A stretch of 64,000 nt of DNA from Diogma glabrata. Its lineage: Eukaryota > Arthropoda > Insecta > Diptera > Cylindrotomidae. The notes beneath the pieces are model-generated. The model was not told the DNA's origin. It saw nothing but the letters and a program-made list of their open reading frames with translations, and made no database searches. Within the stretch, counting starts at the first letter, position 1, and the number at the start of each line of letters is the position of its first letter. The DNA is taken from positions 384,312,215-384,376,214 of the forward strand of contig OY856186.1 of the NCBI GenBank assembly GCA_963693315.1, written 5' to 3'. The position numbers were made by a program, and so were the translations under genes. Positions 45,425 through 55,160 of this stretch are shown here, piece after piece.

Positions 45425-45860
45425 ATTCTCATTTTCTTGATTCATAATTTGATTTTTTTTCCTTTTTTATTGAAAGTGATTTTTTTTTCGGTTTATAACA
45501 GTGTGTAAGTGTGGTGCAGTAAGTAAAGGTTTTCTTATATTTTTAAGTAAAATAAAAAATGTTTTGGTCATACTTGATTTGTGTGTTTTTCTTTATACTT
45601 TTAAATAAAGAAAACGCAATTGATAGTACGAATAACCTAAACCCTGAAATTAATGATAATATATTATAAATAATTTTACTCTCGTTCTCCGGATTCATAT
45701 TATGGTTTTTTCTTTTTTATTGAATTTGATGTTTTTCTCAGTTAATAACAGTGTGAAAGTGTGGTGAAGTAAGTAAAGAATTTGTTGTATTTTGACAGTA
45801 AAAACACAGTTGTTTCACCGTTTTAAATTTTCACTTCTGTCGGCAGTCTTCTTTTTTCCT
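45425..45860 (+). repeat. Dispersed repeat family D, copy 2, with an internal tandem pair of about 250 bp
   Basis: ATAACAGTGTG(T/A)AAGTGTGGTG and AGTAAGTAAAG occur at about 45,495 and 45,745, each after a T-rich TTTTTATTGAA block. AATAAAGAAAACGCAAT at about 45,604 is shared with 52,950, and TCACTTCTGTCGGCAGTC at about 45,830 with 32,028. This ties three loci together as one family. Confidence 0.65.
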
Positions 45861-46555
45861 TTTTTTAATTGCTGTTATTATTATTAAGATATACCTATTT
45901 ATATAAAAATGAAACCAGTAACGAAAAAGAAATAATCAACTAAATCAAATCGAAAGTATATGATTGCGATGTGAGGGCGACCGCGGTTCTCTACCATGAA
46001 GTCTCACAATGTACATATGTTATTCCACACACTATAATGTTTTGTTGCCACTAGGCTATATATTTCAATCAAACCTTATAAATCTGAAGCTAAAGCAGTT
46101 AGAGCATTGAGCACAACTCAATCAGTTTATGCTGCATGAATTGATTTTCTATTTACTGATATTATCATATGCTTCAACAGTATAATTGAAAAAAGAAATC
46201 CTCATTAGTGGGTTATTTGTTAAAAAAAACAAAAATTTGTTATCCTTCATGTTATACTAACTCGCCTGCTAAAACTTAGACCAAACTAGTAGGGTAGGGT
46301 GTGACCATAGCGGTCACGCCAAGAACTTTCCGTTAAGTTAAATAGGTAACATTAAGATATTTTCTTAAAACTTTAATAAATTGAAATTTTCTTTCTAAGA
46401 CTTGCAATTAATCGTCATTTTTTCATCTATTGGTTACACTGGAAAGAAGATTTTCATTGCACATATTTAAAAAAAACTAGCGGTGGAGTCTACTTAAAGT
46501 CTACTTTGTCAACGTTGCAAAAATTTTTTCGATTTTTCTCAAACAATATCACCAT
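45861..46555. other. Gene-free stretch
   Basis: No gene recognised. A small hairpin GTGACC-ATAGC-GGTCAC lies at about 46,300-46,318. Confidence 0.45.
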
Positions 46556-46557
46556 TT

Positions 46558-48270
46558 TTAGGGTTCCGTACTTTGAAAAAGTAAAAACGGTACCCTATTG
46601 GTGAGACTTCGGTGTCCGTCCGAATTACTACATAATCGATTTTCTCAAAAACTGTAAGTGCTATCAACTTGAAATTTTTTACAGTTATACAATGTGTTTG
46701 TCCACGCCTACTGACAACAAGAAAATTATGAATATTAATTTTTATCAATATTTTATGGACATTGATAAGGAGATAGTAAAACAAAAGTTTGTTTTAAGGA
46801 ATCGAGTTTGGTTTAAAAAAATCCAAATATTTCAAAAAGACATTTCAATGAATTATCGACTGCTTAGTTTTTAAGTTATTCCCAAAAAAGTGTGTTTATT
46901 TTTTTGTTCCCCACCTTAACTTCGAACATTACGAAAGCAGCAAGCTGCAAAACTACTATAAACATTACAAAAACCTTATGCTCTAAGTTTCAACAAATGT
47001 CAAGACTGAGAAGTCTAAAAAAACAGTTGTTCAATGAACCACAGACATCCTCCCCGACTCCTTTGCCAAATTTTGAAAATAGCTTATTCAAAATAGCACA
47101 TTTTCCATATCCATACTCATTTTAATTCAAAAGTTTCATCAAGTTTCATGCGTTTGCGTAATGAAAATAACGCCTATTATTTAAATTTTCTTAAAAAAAC
47201 TCAAAAAGTAAGATAGCAATTGTTTATACAAATGTCATTATAAATTGCTGACATGATGACAAACAAAATGGAAGGTAAATGATCTTGATAGCATTATTTA
47301 TTCTAGTAATACTTGCAAGAGATGATATTCAGTTTTTTGGAAACCCCTAAAAAATAAATGAACTGATTTCATTAGAAAAGGACTGGGCTGTAAGTTACGC
47401 CAAGATATATCGATTGTGGCCATTGAAGTTGAAATCGGATCATCCTTTGTTGAGAGAGCGTTGGACAAATGTTTGTCCACATACGATGATACACACGCAC
47501 ATACCCACACACACATACATACTGCCAGCTAAAAATAGCCTAAACAGCTTCAGGAGGTCTTGAAACGTAAAGATATTATAAAAATTTCGATTTCGAAAAT
47601 CGACCCAAAAACAATAACTTCTCATATCGGGAAGTTAATAAACAGTTGACCAGGCAATCTACTCTCGAACCTCTGACCTTTTTGTCAAATTTAGAAAATA
47701 ACTCAGGTTTTTGATATTCAAGTAAACCCGGATGCGGTTGCAGCTCATTTACATACAAAAGTTTCATCCAGATATCATGCGTTTGCATAAAGAAAATAAC
47801 ACGTAGTTTTTTCACATTTTGTTAAAAATCTCAAAAACTAAGATAGCAATTGTTTATACAAATGTCATTATAAATGTCTGACATGATGACAAACAATATG
47901 GAAGCTTCATGACCTTGATAGCATTATTTATTAATCTCATGATATTGCAAGAGATGATTTTCAGTTTTTTGGAAACCAAAAAAACAAATGATTTAATTTC
48001 GCTAGAAAAGGACTGGGCTCTAAGTTACGACAAGATACATCGATTGCGACCATTTTCGTTAAAATCGACCCATCCGTTGTTGAGGAAGCGTTGGGCGAAA
48101 ATTCTCCACACAGCGATATACACATACATACACACACACACACATATACAGACTGCCAGCTAAAAATAGTCTAAACAGCTTCAGGAGGTCATGAAACGTA
48201 AAGATATCAAAAAAATTCCGATTTCGAAAATCGACGCAAAAACTATAACTTCCCATATCGGGAAGTTAAA
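46558..48270 (+). mobile_element. HINE-like element family R2 with a 631-bp tandem duplication
   Basis: It opens with an imperfect inverted repeat, GGGTTCCGTAC ... GTAAAAACGGTACCC, followed by GTGTCCGTCCG. Two tandem units follow (about 47,130-47,640 and 47,755-48,270; offset 631-632 bp). Each has CTAAGATAGCAATTGTTTAT or near variant, GCTGACATGATGACAAAC, TTGCAAGAGATGAT, AAAGGACTGGGCT, a CACACACACATACAT microsatellite, CTGCCAGCTAAAAATAG, ACAGCTTCAGGAGGTC and a final hairpin AACTTCCC-ATATC-GGGAAGTT. The CAGGAGGTC...GAAACGT block resembles the CAGCAGGTCCTAAAACGTC block of family R3. The 60-84-codon frames inside are incidental. The Helentron-type assignment is inferred. Confidence 0.75.
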
Positions 48271-48849
48271 AAGATAAGAATAATAATTTTAAACGAATTT
48301 TGTAAACAAAAAATTCAAGACGGTGTCATATTTAGTGACGATAAACCAAAGCTATGTGACAAACTTTCTTTATGGTGTCAAACAATATCCTATCTGATAA
48401 TCCAAACTTTAAAATATGTAGGTTAATCAATTTCAACTAACATAACAACAAACAGCCAACCAATTAAACTTTTTACCTCAAATTTCTTTTTATTAAAAAA
48501 CAAATTCTACGTCAACCGACATTATCTTTTATTGTATTATATTTGACACTAAAAATGATATATTGGACTGGAATATGTGAAAAGTGCATAGCTCGAATTG
48601 TTAAGCTTTCAAGAGCAAACTAAAAACTTGAAGAGCTATTAAACACAGTCCTTAAACATAGAACAAGTAATGAAAAAATAAACCATTTACTAAAATGCGA
48701 ACTGAAAAGTGCAAACTGAGCACTACGTATGCTAGAACAAAGACTGTCGAGACTTTTAACTACTCTATACAAAAGTTTAGCAAAGATATCTCTAATTGGC
48801 GTACTGTATTGCCCAAAAAAATGTAAACGAAATTAAAAAAGAATAGAAC
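48271..48849. other. Gene-free AT-rich stretch
   Basis: Nothing recognised. Confidence 0.45.
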
Positions 48850-49055
48850 ATGCAGAACTTCGATGATAAATAATAAATTTTTGATGTGCAACTAGTGACG
48901 ACCATGCACTAAATGATTGTTGACTATTGATTTTGATGATTACTGATAAATTTATAATGCGTAGCAAATGGCGGCCATGCACTATTTAACTGTTAACTTT
49001 GATGACAAATAATAAACTGCTGATGTGCAGCAAATGACGACCATGCATTAAAAAC
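48850..49055. repeat. Three-unit minisatellite, about 70 bp period
   Basis: The word CCATGCA(C/T)TA recurs at 48,902, 48,975 and 49,041, each preceded by GCA..AATGGCGG or GTGACGA and by GATGATAAATAATAAA-type sequence. Confidence 0.75.
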
Positions 49056-49934
49056 ACAACAAATTGACAAAAATAGTAACACAGATCTTCCTAGATCCTT
49101 CCAACATGGGTCCTTGTTTCACATGTGATGACACTGACCATGATAAATAAAAAAAGTTAATAGTCACGGCAGATGTATAGGTTATAATTTTGAGGCAACA
49201 TTTATTGCAAATTTTACTTAATATCTGTATTATTAACATTAACATTAACAAAATCGTTCGATGAACTTAGAAGAACATTTGCATGAATTAAATAAATCAA
49301 CTAAAAACACGCAGTTTTTTTTATAAACTAACATAAATTAACCAGTTAGATTGAAAAAAAAGAAGAAGATTTGCCTATGAGTTAATTAAGACAACAAATT
49401 GAGAATGAGGAACTTAATTCATAATGGAACAATCACGCTCAATATATGATTGGTGGTGAGATTTTCAACTGCGCAACCTTAATAGACCGAGATAACTTCA
49501 CTCCAAAGAATTAAGAGAATAGAGGAAGTGAAAATGATGTTAAAATTTGAAGCAATTTTTGCACACCAATAAAAGTTAACTAATACACATGCATTTTAGT
49601 AGAGGCACCGTAAATATTTTTATTATTGTGGGGTTTATTGTTTTTTATTTTTGGACAAGTCAGCTTAATATAGTTTTCATTGGTTATAATTCATTTTTTT
49701 CAATTTTAATTACAATTTCAATTACAAATAATTTATTTTTACCAATTTTCACCAATTTTAATTACATCAATTTAAACGACAATTTGCATCAAAATGTTTG
49801 AATTTTTTTTGCCCCCCAAATTAATATAAAAATATGAGACGCCGTTACAGAGCAAAACAAAAAGGCTATCACTGGTATTGTCAAAAACGAAAGTTTGACA
49901 ATTGTAGCGCTAAACAGTTTATTATGGCTTACAT
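49056..49934. other. Gene-free AT-rich stretch
   Basis: No gene. A hydrophobic 70-codon frame at 49,589-49,801 is T-rich low-complexity and has no support. Confidence 0.45.
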
Positions 49935-51235
49935 AAATTACTTTGGTCTGAAAGACCTAGATATTACATTCATGAGCTCAAAGTGAAATTCTTACCCTCA
50001 CTTTTTTTGGCATTTCTCGACGTTTTAGGACCTACTGATTCTAAAAAAGTAAAAAAAAATGTATGTCTGTCTGTCGGCCGTCCGGCCGTCCGTCATTACC
50101 TACACTGCAGGAAAAACGGCTGGAGGGATTTCAAAATTTTTTGTCTAAAAATAGGTATTCATAAGGGACAGGTCTGAAAGGACGCTGTGTTCGATAACTG
50201 TACCGGAAGTTGTTTTTAAAAAAATCATTATGTGTGTCAAAAATAGCAAATTTTCATATTTTTGGCTTAAAAAACGTTCATTTTAAGTGATTACGAGTAG
50301 GAACATTAAATTTGGAGAAATCTTGATAGTCGGGATTGGTATGTGAGATCAAAAACTAGATTATTGCATTATAAGTTTGTCAAAAAATGTTGTCAAGTGT
50401 GTCAAAAGAAAGATTTTAATTTATTTTTTTACCCAACTTTTTGGAAAAAAATAAAATTGTTTGTTTGAAATGAAATTTTATTTTTATTATTGAGAATTAT
50501 GGCATTTTAAGTTTGCCAAAAAAATGTTGTCAAGTGTGTCAAAATATGATTTCATTTATTTTTTATCCAATTTTTTGGAAAAAAATTTTTATGACGTAAA
50601 TGTAATTGGAAATGAAATTGAACATGGAAATTTTTGAATTTGTTATAGTTTTTGAAATATTTTTGGAATTTGGAAAAAGTTTGTATTTTTGATTTTATAA
50701 TAATTTTTGCAATATTTTTAGGATTTCGGAAAAAGTTCTAATTTTTGATTTTGTAAGAATTTTTGGAATATTTTTAGAAATTATAATTTTTGGAATTTTG
50801 AAAAAATTTTCAATTTTTGATTTTGTAATAGTTTTTGCAATATTTTTAGAATTTTGGAAAAGTTTGAATTTCTAAGAATTTTTGGAATATTATCGGAATT
50901 TAGAAAAAGTTTAAATATTTGATTTCATTCTAATTTTTGGAATATTTTTGGAGTTTTAAAAAAGTTTGATTTTATTTAATTTAACAATATTTTTGGAATT
51001 TTGATTATAATTTTCCGGCAACGTATTGATGTTTCGTATTAGTTTTGTAATAAATTTTTAAACAGAGATAAAAAATACTTGTACTTTAACAAAGAGTTAT
51101 GTTGGATATACATCGCTGCCCAAAACTAAAACCCATGTCCTCGTGAAAGTTTTTTGCCGAAAACTATATCAAAATCCTTTACCCAGACCGAAGTCTTGAT
51201 ATCTCAGAGCTGTGAGATTTCAGCCCCTCCATATT
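49935..51235 (-). mobile_element. HINE/Helentron-like non-autonomous element R3, copy C (inverted)
   Basis: End-to-end inverted match to 36,650-38,090. On the plus strand it starts with the terminal hairpin (GGTCT-GAA-AGACC), then CGACGTTTTAGGACCTACTG, a GTCTGTCTGTCGGCCGTCC run, GGAAAAACGGCTGGAGGGAT, the AT block, the minisatellite (about 50,620-51,000) and the far-end block TCCGGCAACGTATTGATG, ACATCGCTGCCCAAAACTAA and CAGAGCTGTGAGATTTCAGC. Its interior has an extra partial duplication of the TGTCAAGTGTGTCAAAA segment (about 50,395 and 50,530). Confidence 0.8.
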
Positions 51236-51939
51236 TTTAAATTACATTTGTTGGCGAAAATATTTAAAATACTTCAACTTTTTTAATCCAAAAATAAACT
51301 ACAATATCAATATGAATTACCTGTGATAAGAAATCGCATCTTTTGCACAGATTTGGATATTTTTTTAGAGTTTATATCACGCACTCCATATATGAGGTTT
51401 TATTCAAAACGTTCACTAAAATACTAAATTTTTTTTATTTTGTTTTAAATTATGATAGAATCACAAACATTTTTTATATTAATTATAAATTCACTCAAAC
51501 ATCACCACAATAAATTAAACAAAACAGTTTTATTAAAATCAAATGATAAGTTTACAATATTTTAATTTTGACAATTGTAGAGCGGTGAATGAGAGAAAAT
51601 AAGAGAGGAAGTGAGAGAGAAATTATTTCACATATTTTTGTGTATATATACAGTAGTTTCATTTCCTTAGTCTCTTAATTCTTTGCTTCATTCAACTCAA
51701 ACTAAAATCTGTCGTACCGATGCTGACTTTCAAGATATTATTGTTTGTTTCATTGATATTTATTAGGAAGTTAACAATGATAGTTATGTAAAATGACTGA
51801 AATTGCACAACTAGTTAACTTAGTGGTATAAATTAATATTTAGGATTTTTATGTTATTGGTGAACATGATGTAATATGAAATAATTAAATATTTTGAGTT
51901 ACTGATAATTCAATTATGATGCACCTTCACCTTTGGCGT
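51236..51939. other. Gene-free stretch with a TATA-like box
   Basis: A GTGTATATATACAG sequence at about 51,641-51,654 is followed 30-45 bases later by TTCATTCAAC, a possible initiator. No gene follows, so promoter function is not supported. Confidence 0.35.
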
Positions 51940-52255
51940 GAACAACTTCTTTCGCACGTAATTTTAGATGCAAGATTTAATTAATTCAATTAATTTAATT
52001 TAATTTTACGAAATTTTTATTTCATAAAAAGTTTACTGAAAGCAGCCATTTTAGAAAATATAATCAAGCCTTTTCAATTCTTCCATTCTCTCATTCTATA
52101 CTTTTATTATCATTAAATAAATTAAATATAATTTAAATAAAAGTATGGTGCACATCATGTGCATGAAATGTGCTATGCACAATTTTGTGCACGAGGATTT
52201 TGTGTCATGCCATACTTTATGCATTATTTTTAAAACTGTTTTACACGTTATGAGT
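51940..52255 (+). repeat. Dispersed repeat family E, copy 2
   Basis: Direct-orientation relative of 38,353-38,700 with the same order of blocks, including ATGGTGCACATCATGTGCAT and ATGCACAATTTTGTGCAC. Confidence 0.75.
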
Positions 52256-52840
52256 ATTGTCCCTGATAATTTTTACTAGAACGAACAGTTAGTTGTCAGT
52301 TAGAAATTGTTTAGATTTGGATGGTTATTTTCGTAGCATAAAATCTTACAGATCATAAAATGCATTATAGTTTTTTTCCTAGGTGAGACGACCTTTCGGT
52401 TGTGCTAGCATCACTCAAAATATCATCTATAAAATATTGTTTCTCGTAACAAAAGTGATCCTTATCATGGTTGCCAAAACCATCCTTGCTAATAGTATAG
52501 TAATGATCGGATAAAAATTCACCAACTGAGGTGCTCCCATATGTTACTCTTATTAGAGTGTAGTGATCTTAGGGTTTGAGAAGCATTCTCAAAACAATTT
52601 CAAACTTATTCGGTCGAGATAGGTTATTAAATTATTGGGGCTTTGGAAATTTTCGGAAGGTCAAGGTATGCTTCCAGTTTTATTGTCTTAAACAAAACCT
52701 TCTCAAGTGTAGTTAACAGGCTTATTACTCAAAAAATCTACTGAAAAAACGTTGCACAAAATTGAACCATTAAAAACCATCTGTTTAGTTATGTGCCTAC
52801 AAGTTTTTAAAACAAATTTGCTTTTTATCTCTTTCTTTAT
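52256..52840. other. Gene-free stretch
   Basis: Nothing recognised. Confidence 0.4.
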
Positions 52841-52844
52841 TTTT

Positions 52845-53375
52845 ATTTTCTCTATAGAAAAGGTATAGAAAAGAATTTCTTATTTATGTAAGCAAACAAA
52901 AGAAAATGTTTTTGTCGTATTTGATTTGCTTTTTTCCTTTATGCTTTTTAATAAAGAAAACGCAATAATTATTTAATTAATTTTAATAAATTGTTTTGTT
53001 TTTAATAATTAATAATATAACAGTAAAAAATTTAAAAAAAGATAAGAAGCAAAAAGTATGAAATCTAGCTAAATATATATAATAAATACACTTGCTGCGT
53101 TGTTTATACATAAATGGGTAGTACCTTAAGTATTTGCGTCATCGTCACGCTATAGCTATATATATTTGAATTAGCTTTAAGTATGGGGTATATTGTGCTT
53201 GACCAACAATGAAAATTACGTAGACGCTTTGAATGGTTTACGGATTTGCTTAGAGTGCTGAAAGATGTGAAACCCAGACTAATTTTAATGATTTTAAGTT
53301 TCAAATTATGATTTATTAATTTGCCATGCTACAATAATTAGAAAACAAAAAAATACTGTTTTTTCGCAGTCCTCA
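52845..53375 (+). repeat. Dispersed repeat family D, copy 3
   Basis: Shares AATAAAGAAAACGCAAT with 45,604 and the GATGTGAAACCCAGACTAAT ... CATGCTACAATAATTAG segment (53,255-53,345) with 31,910-31,990. A 66-codon minus-strand frame over it is incidental. Confidence 0.65.
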
Positions 53376-53404
53376 ATGATTGTCCATTTCAATGATTTTC
53401 CGAA

Positions 53405-54060
53405 CCGTTGAGGCAGGCCGCACACCTAGCGAGATTAATCACCTTAAACTGGCTTCAGTAAGTGGGTTTAAGAAAGTGCACCTGCCACCCCAGCACAAAT
53501 AAATAATGTGCGCGTTTTTCGAAAATCGGGTCAAAGATAAAAAGAAACGTGTGAAAAGGAGACTCTGGCGGCCCTTAATGACAAAGAAGCCGTGATCGTC
53601 ACGAACACCTCATTATTACCTTTATTTAAGACACATTCTATTATAGGTTTATACCAAAACCCTAAGTAAACCAAAACAAACCAATGTGACTCACCCCATA
53701 ATTGATCCGGATCCCACCCTTCATTCCTCCACAAAAAACTAGACCATATACAAGGTATATCCCTTAAAGTATTGTACGGTAAAAAAAACGTATGATGTCG
53801 GCACTTCTCCAAGTTTTGATAATATTTCAAACTATAATGCAGAGTGATGAAACTGTTAAGCCAGGTAGTATTAGTATATAGCTGAGGCATAAACGGTTTG
53901 TTGAAATTAATAACAATTGATATCGGTGATCGTTTGATACTGCCGTTGGAAAAAAAAACATTTTCTCTAATCAAAATAAAATCCTCATATCCAAAACAAG
54001 ATCCTAATCGTTTCGTTAGATGTTGGTCCAAATGTACCAAAGTGAATTTATTACAGCATC
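53405..54060 (+). pseudogene. Unrecognised protein-coding repeat, copy 2
   Basis: The plus strand at 53,405-53,575 reads TVEAGRTPSEINHLKLASVS, GFKKVHLPPQHK, a stop, IMCAFFEN, a Lys/Arg-rich run and RRLWRP. It parallels the minus-strand locus at 29,600-30,005. At about 53,690 comes THPIIDPDPTLHSSTK, which also has a counterpart there (HPIIGPDPTPHS). Further on a frame GINGLLKLITIDIGDRLILP continues to LVQ-like sequence near 54,050 with few stops. A 169-codon frame runs the other way (54,040-53,531, minus), but the inter-copy similarity fits the plus strand better, so I treat the long minus frame as a shadow. Product unknown. Frame stops make this copy non-functional. Confidence 0.45.
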
Positions 54061-54239
54061 AGTGACACTAGCGAGTAGGAGTAATAGTACATTGCGGTTG
54101 TTTTTGAATAAAATTTAAAGTTATAGCAACTAAAAACTACTGTTCCGGCACTGTATTTATGTGCGCTAGAATTTCCCGGTGAATATGCCACTCCTTTTCT
54201 CTATCAGGGCAACTCAACCCAACTAATTTACTGCTCAAT
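54061..54239. other. Short unassigned spacer
   Basis: Nothing recognised. Confidence 0.4.
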
Positions 54240-54600
54240 CATCAGAGTCTACCATACAATTGAGCCAATAGTTGAACGAATATCACAGCATGCATTATGG
54301 AATTTTATTTATCGACAGTTAAATGACACTGTCATCAATCTAAAGGAACATGTAATGAACTAATATCACCATGTACACTATTGAATTTTATTTGTAAAAA
54401 TGAACAATGTTATCAAGAACAGCCATTAAATAGAACATATAATTGAATTAATATTACAGTATATACTATTGAACTATATTTATTTTAATGTGTAATATAC
54501 ATGTGTAATATATGTGTAATATATGTACAAAGTTATCAAGGACAACTATCTAATGGCACATATAACTGAACTAATATCACAGTCTACATAAATTGTAGCT
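54240..54600. repeat. Degenerate tandem repeat, about 90-115 bp period
   Basis: Three to four units share GAACTAATATCAC, TACACTATTGAATTTTATTT, GTTATCAAG(A/G)ACA and AAT(A/G)GAACATATAATTGAA with variation and small insertions (a TGTGTAATATA triplication in the third unit). Confidence 0.7.
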
Positions 54601-54985
54601 AGGGAATTAGAGGTCAATAAAATTTTCTAACATATTGTTTTTCACTTATATTCAGGTATAACGTGAATTCCAAGACAAAATTAATTTTTCGATTTTCACC
54701 AAACAAAAATACATGACTACTCATCAAAATCTAAATTAGCAATCGTGAAGGTCAATCATATAATTTGACGTTAATTTTTACAGCACAAACAGATGTATAA
54801 TTTTTTTACCTTTATCGAAATTGTAACTAATAATTTAGAATTCAATAAAAATTCTCTAACACATTTTTCTACACTTGTATTCAGGCACAAAATGCATCCC
54901 AAGACCAAATTAATTTCACGATTTTAACAAAAAACAAAAGTAAATGATAACTTATCAAAATCTAAATAACCAATCGTCTTCTACC
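54596..54985. repeat. Two-unit tandem repeat, about 240 bp period
   Basis: TTCAATAAAA(A)TTCTCTAAC, TTGTATTCAGG, CCCAAGAC(A/C)AAATTAATTT and TTATCAAAATCTAAAT occur in both halves (about 54,610-54,740 and 54,845-54,975). Confidence 0.7.
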
Positions 54986-54986
54986 C

Positions 54987-55160
54987 AGTGAGATTCTCGT
55001 ATTTATAATTAAAATGAGAACATCGAAATCGATGCGTTCGCAATCTATGAAAATTATAGTTGAAAACTGTAAACACAGCGACTAATGTAAAGCGGTAATC
55101 TGCATCATCATAACACTGTTGTGACATATAATGCGATTCCTACTAAACAACACATTTTAT
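54987..55160 (+). repeat. Dispersed repeat, partner of 59,687-59,835
   Basis: Shares AGTGAGATTCTCGTATTT, ACATCGAAAT(C/T)GATG and GCATCATCATAACA with 59,687-59,835 in the same orientation. The tail at 55,118-55,155 (TGTTGTGACATATAATGCG) also resembles the LINE 3' UTR of 23,193-23,253. Confidence 0.6.

Noticed and set aside
53540..53600. CTCTGGCGACCC as a retroviral-type primer-binding site next to an LTR
   Set aside because: No LTR with TG...CA ends was found on either side, and the preceding sequence translates like the neighbouring coding block.
53531..54040. A 169-codon minus-strand open frame as a novel gene
   Set aside because: It overlaps, on the other strand, a region whose plus-strand translation is conserved with 29.6-30.0 kb. 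No domain was recognised and the length can arise opposite a former coding strand.
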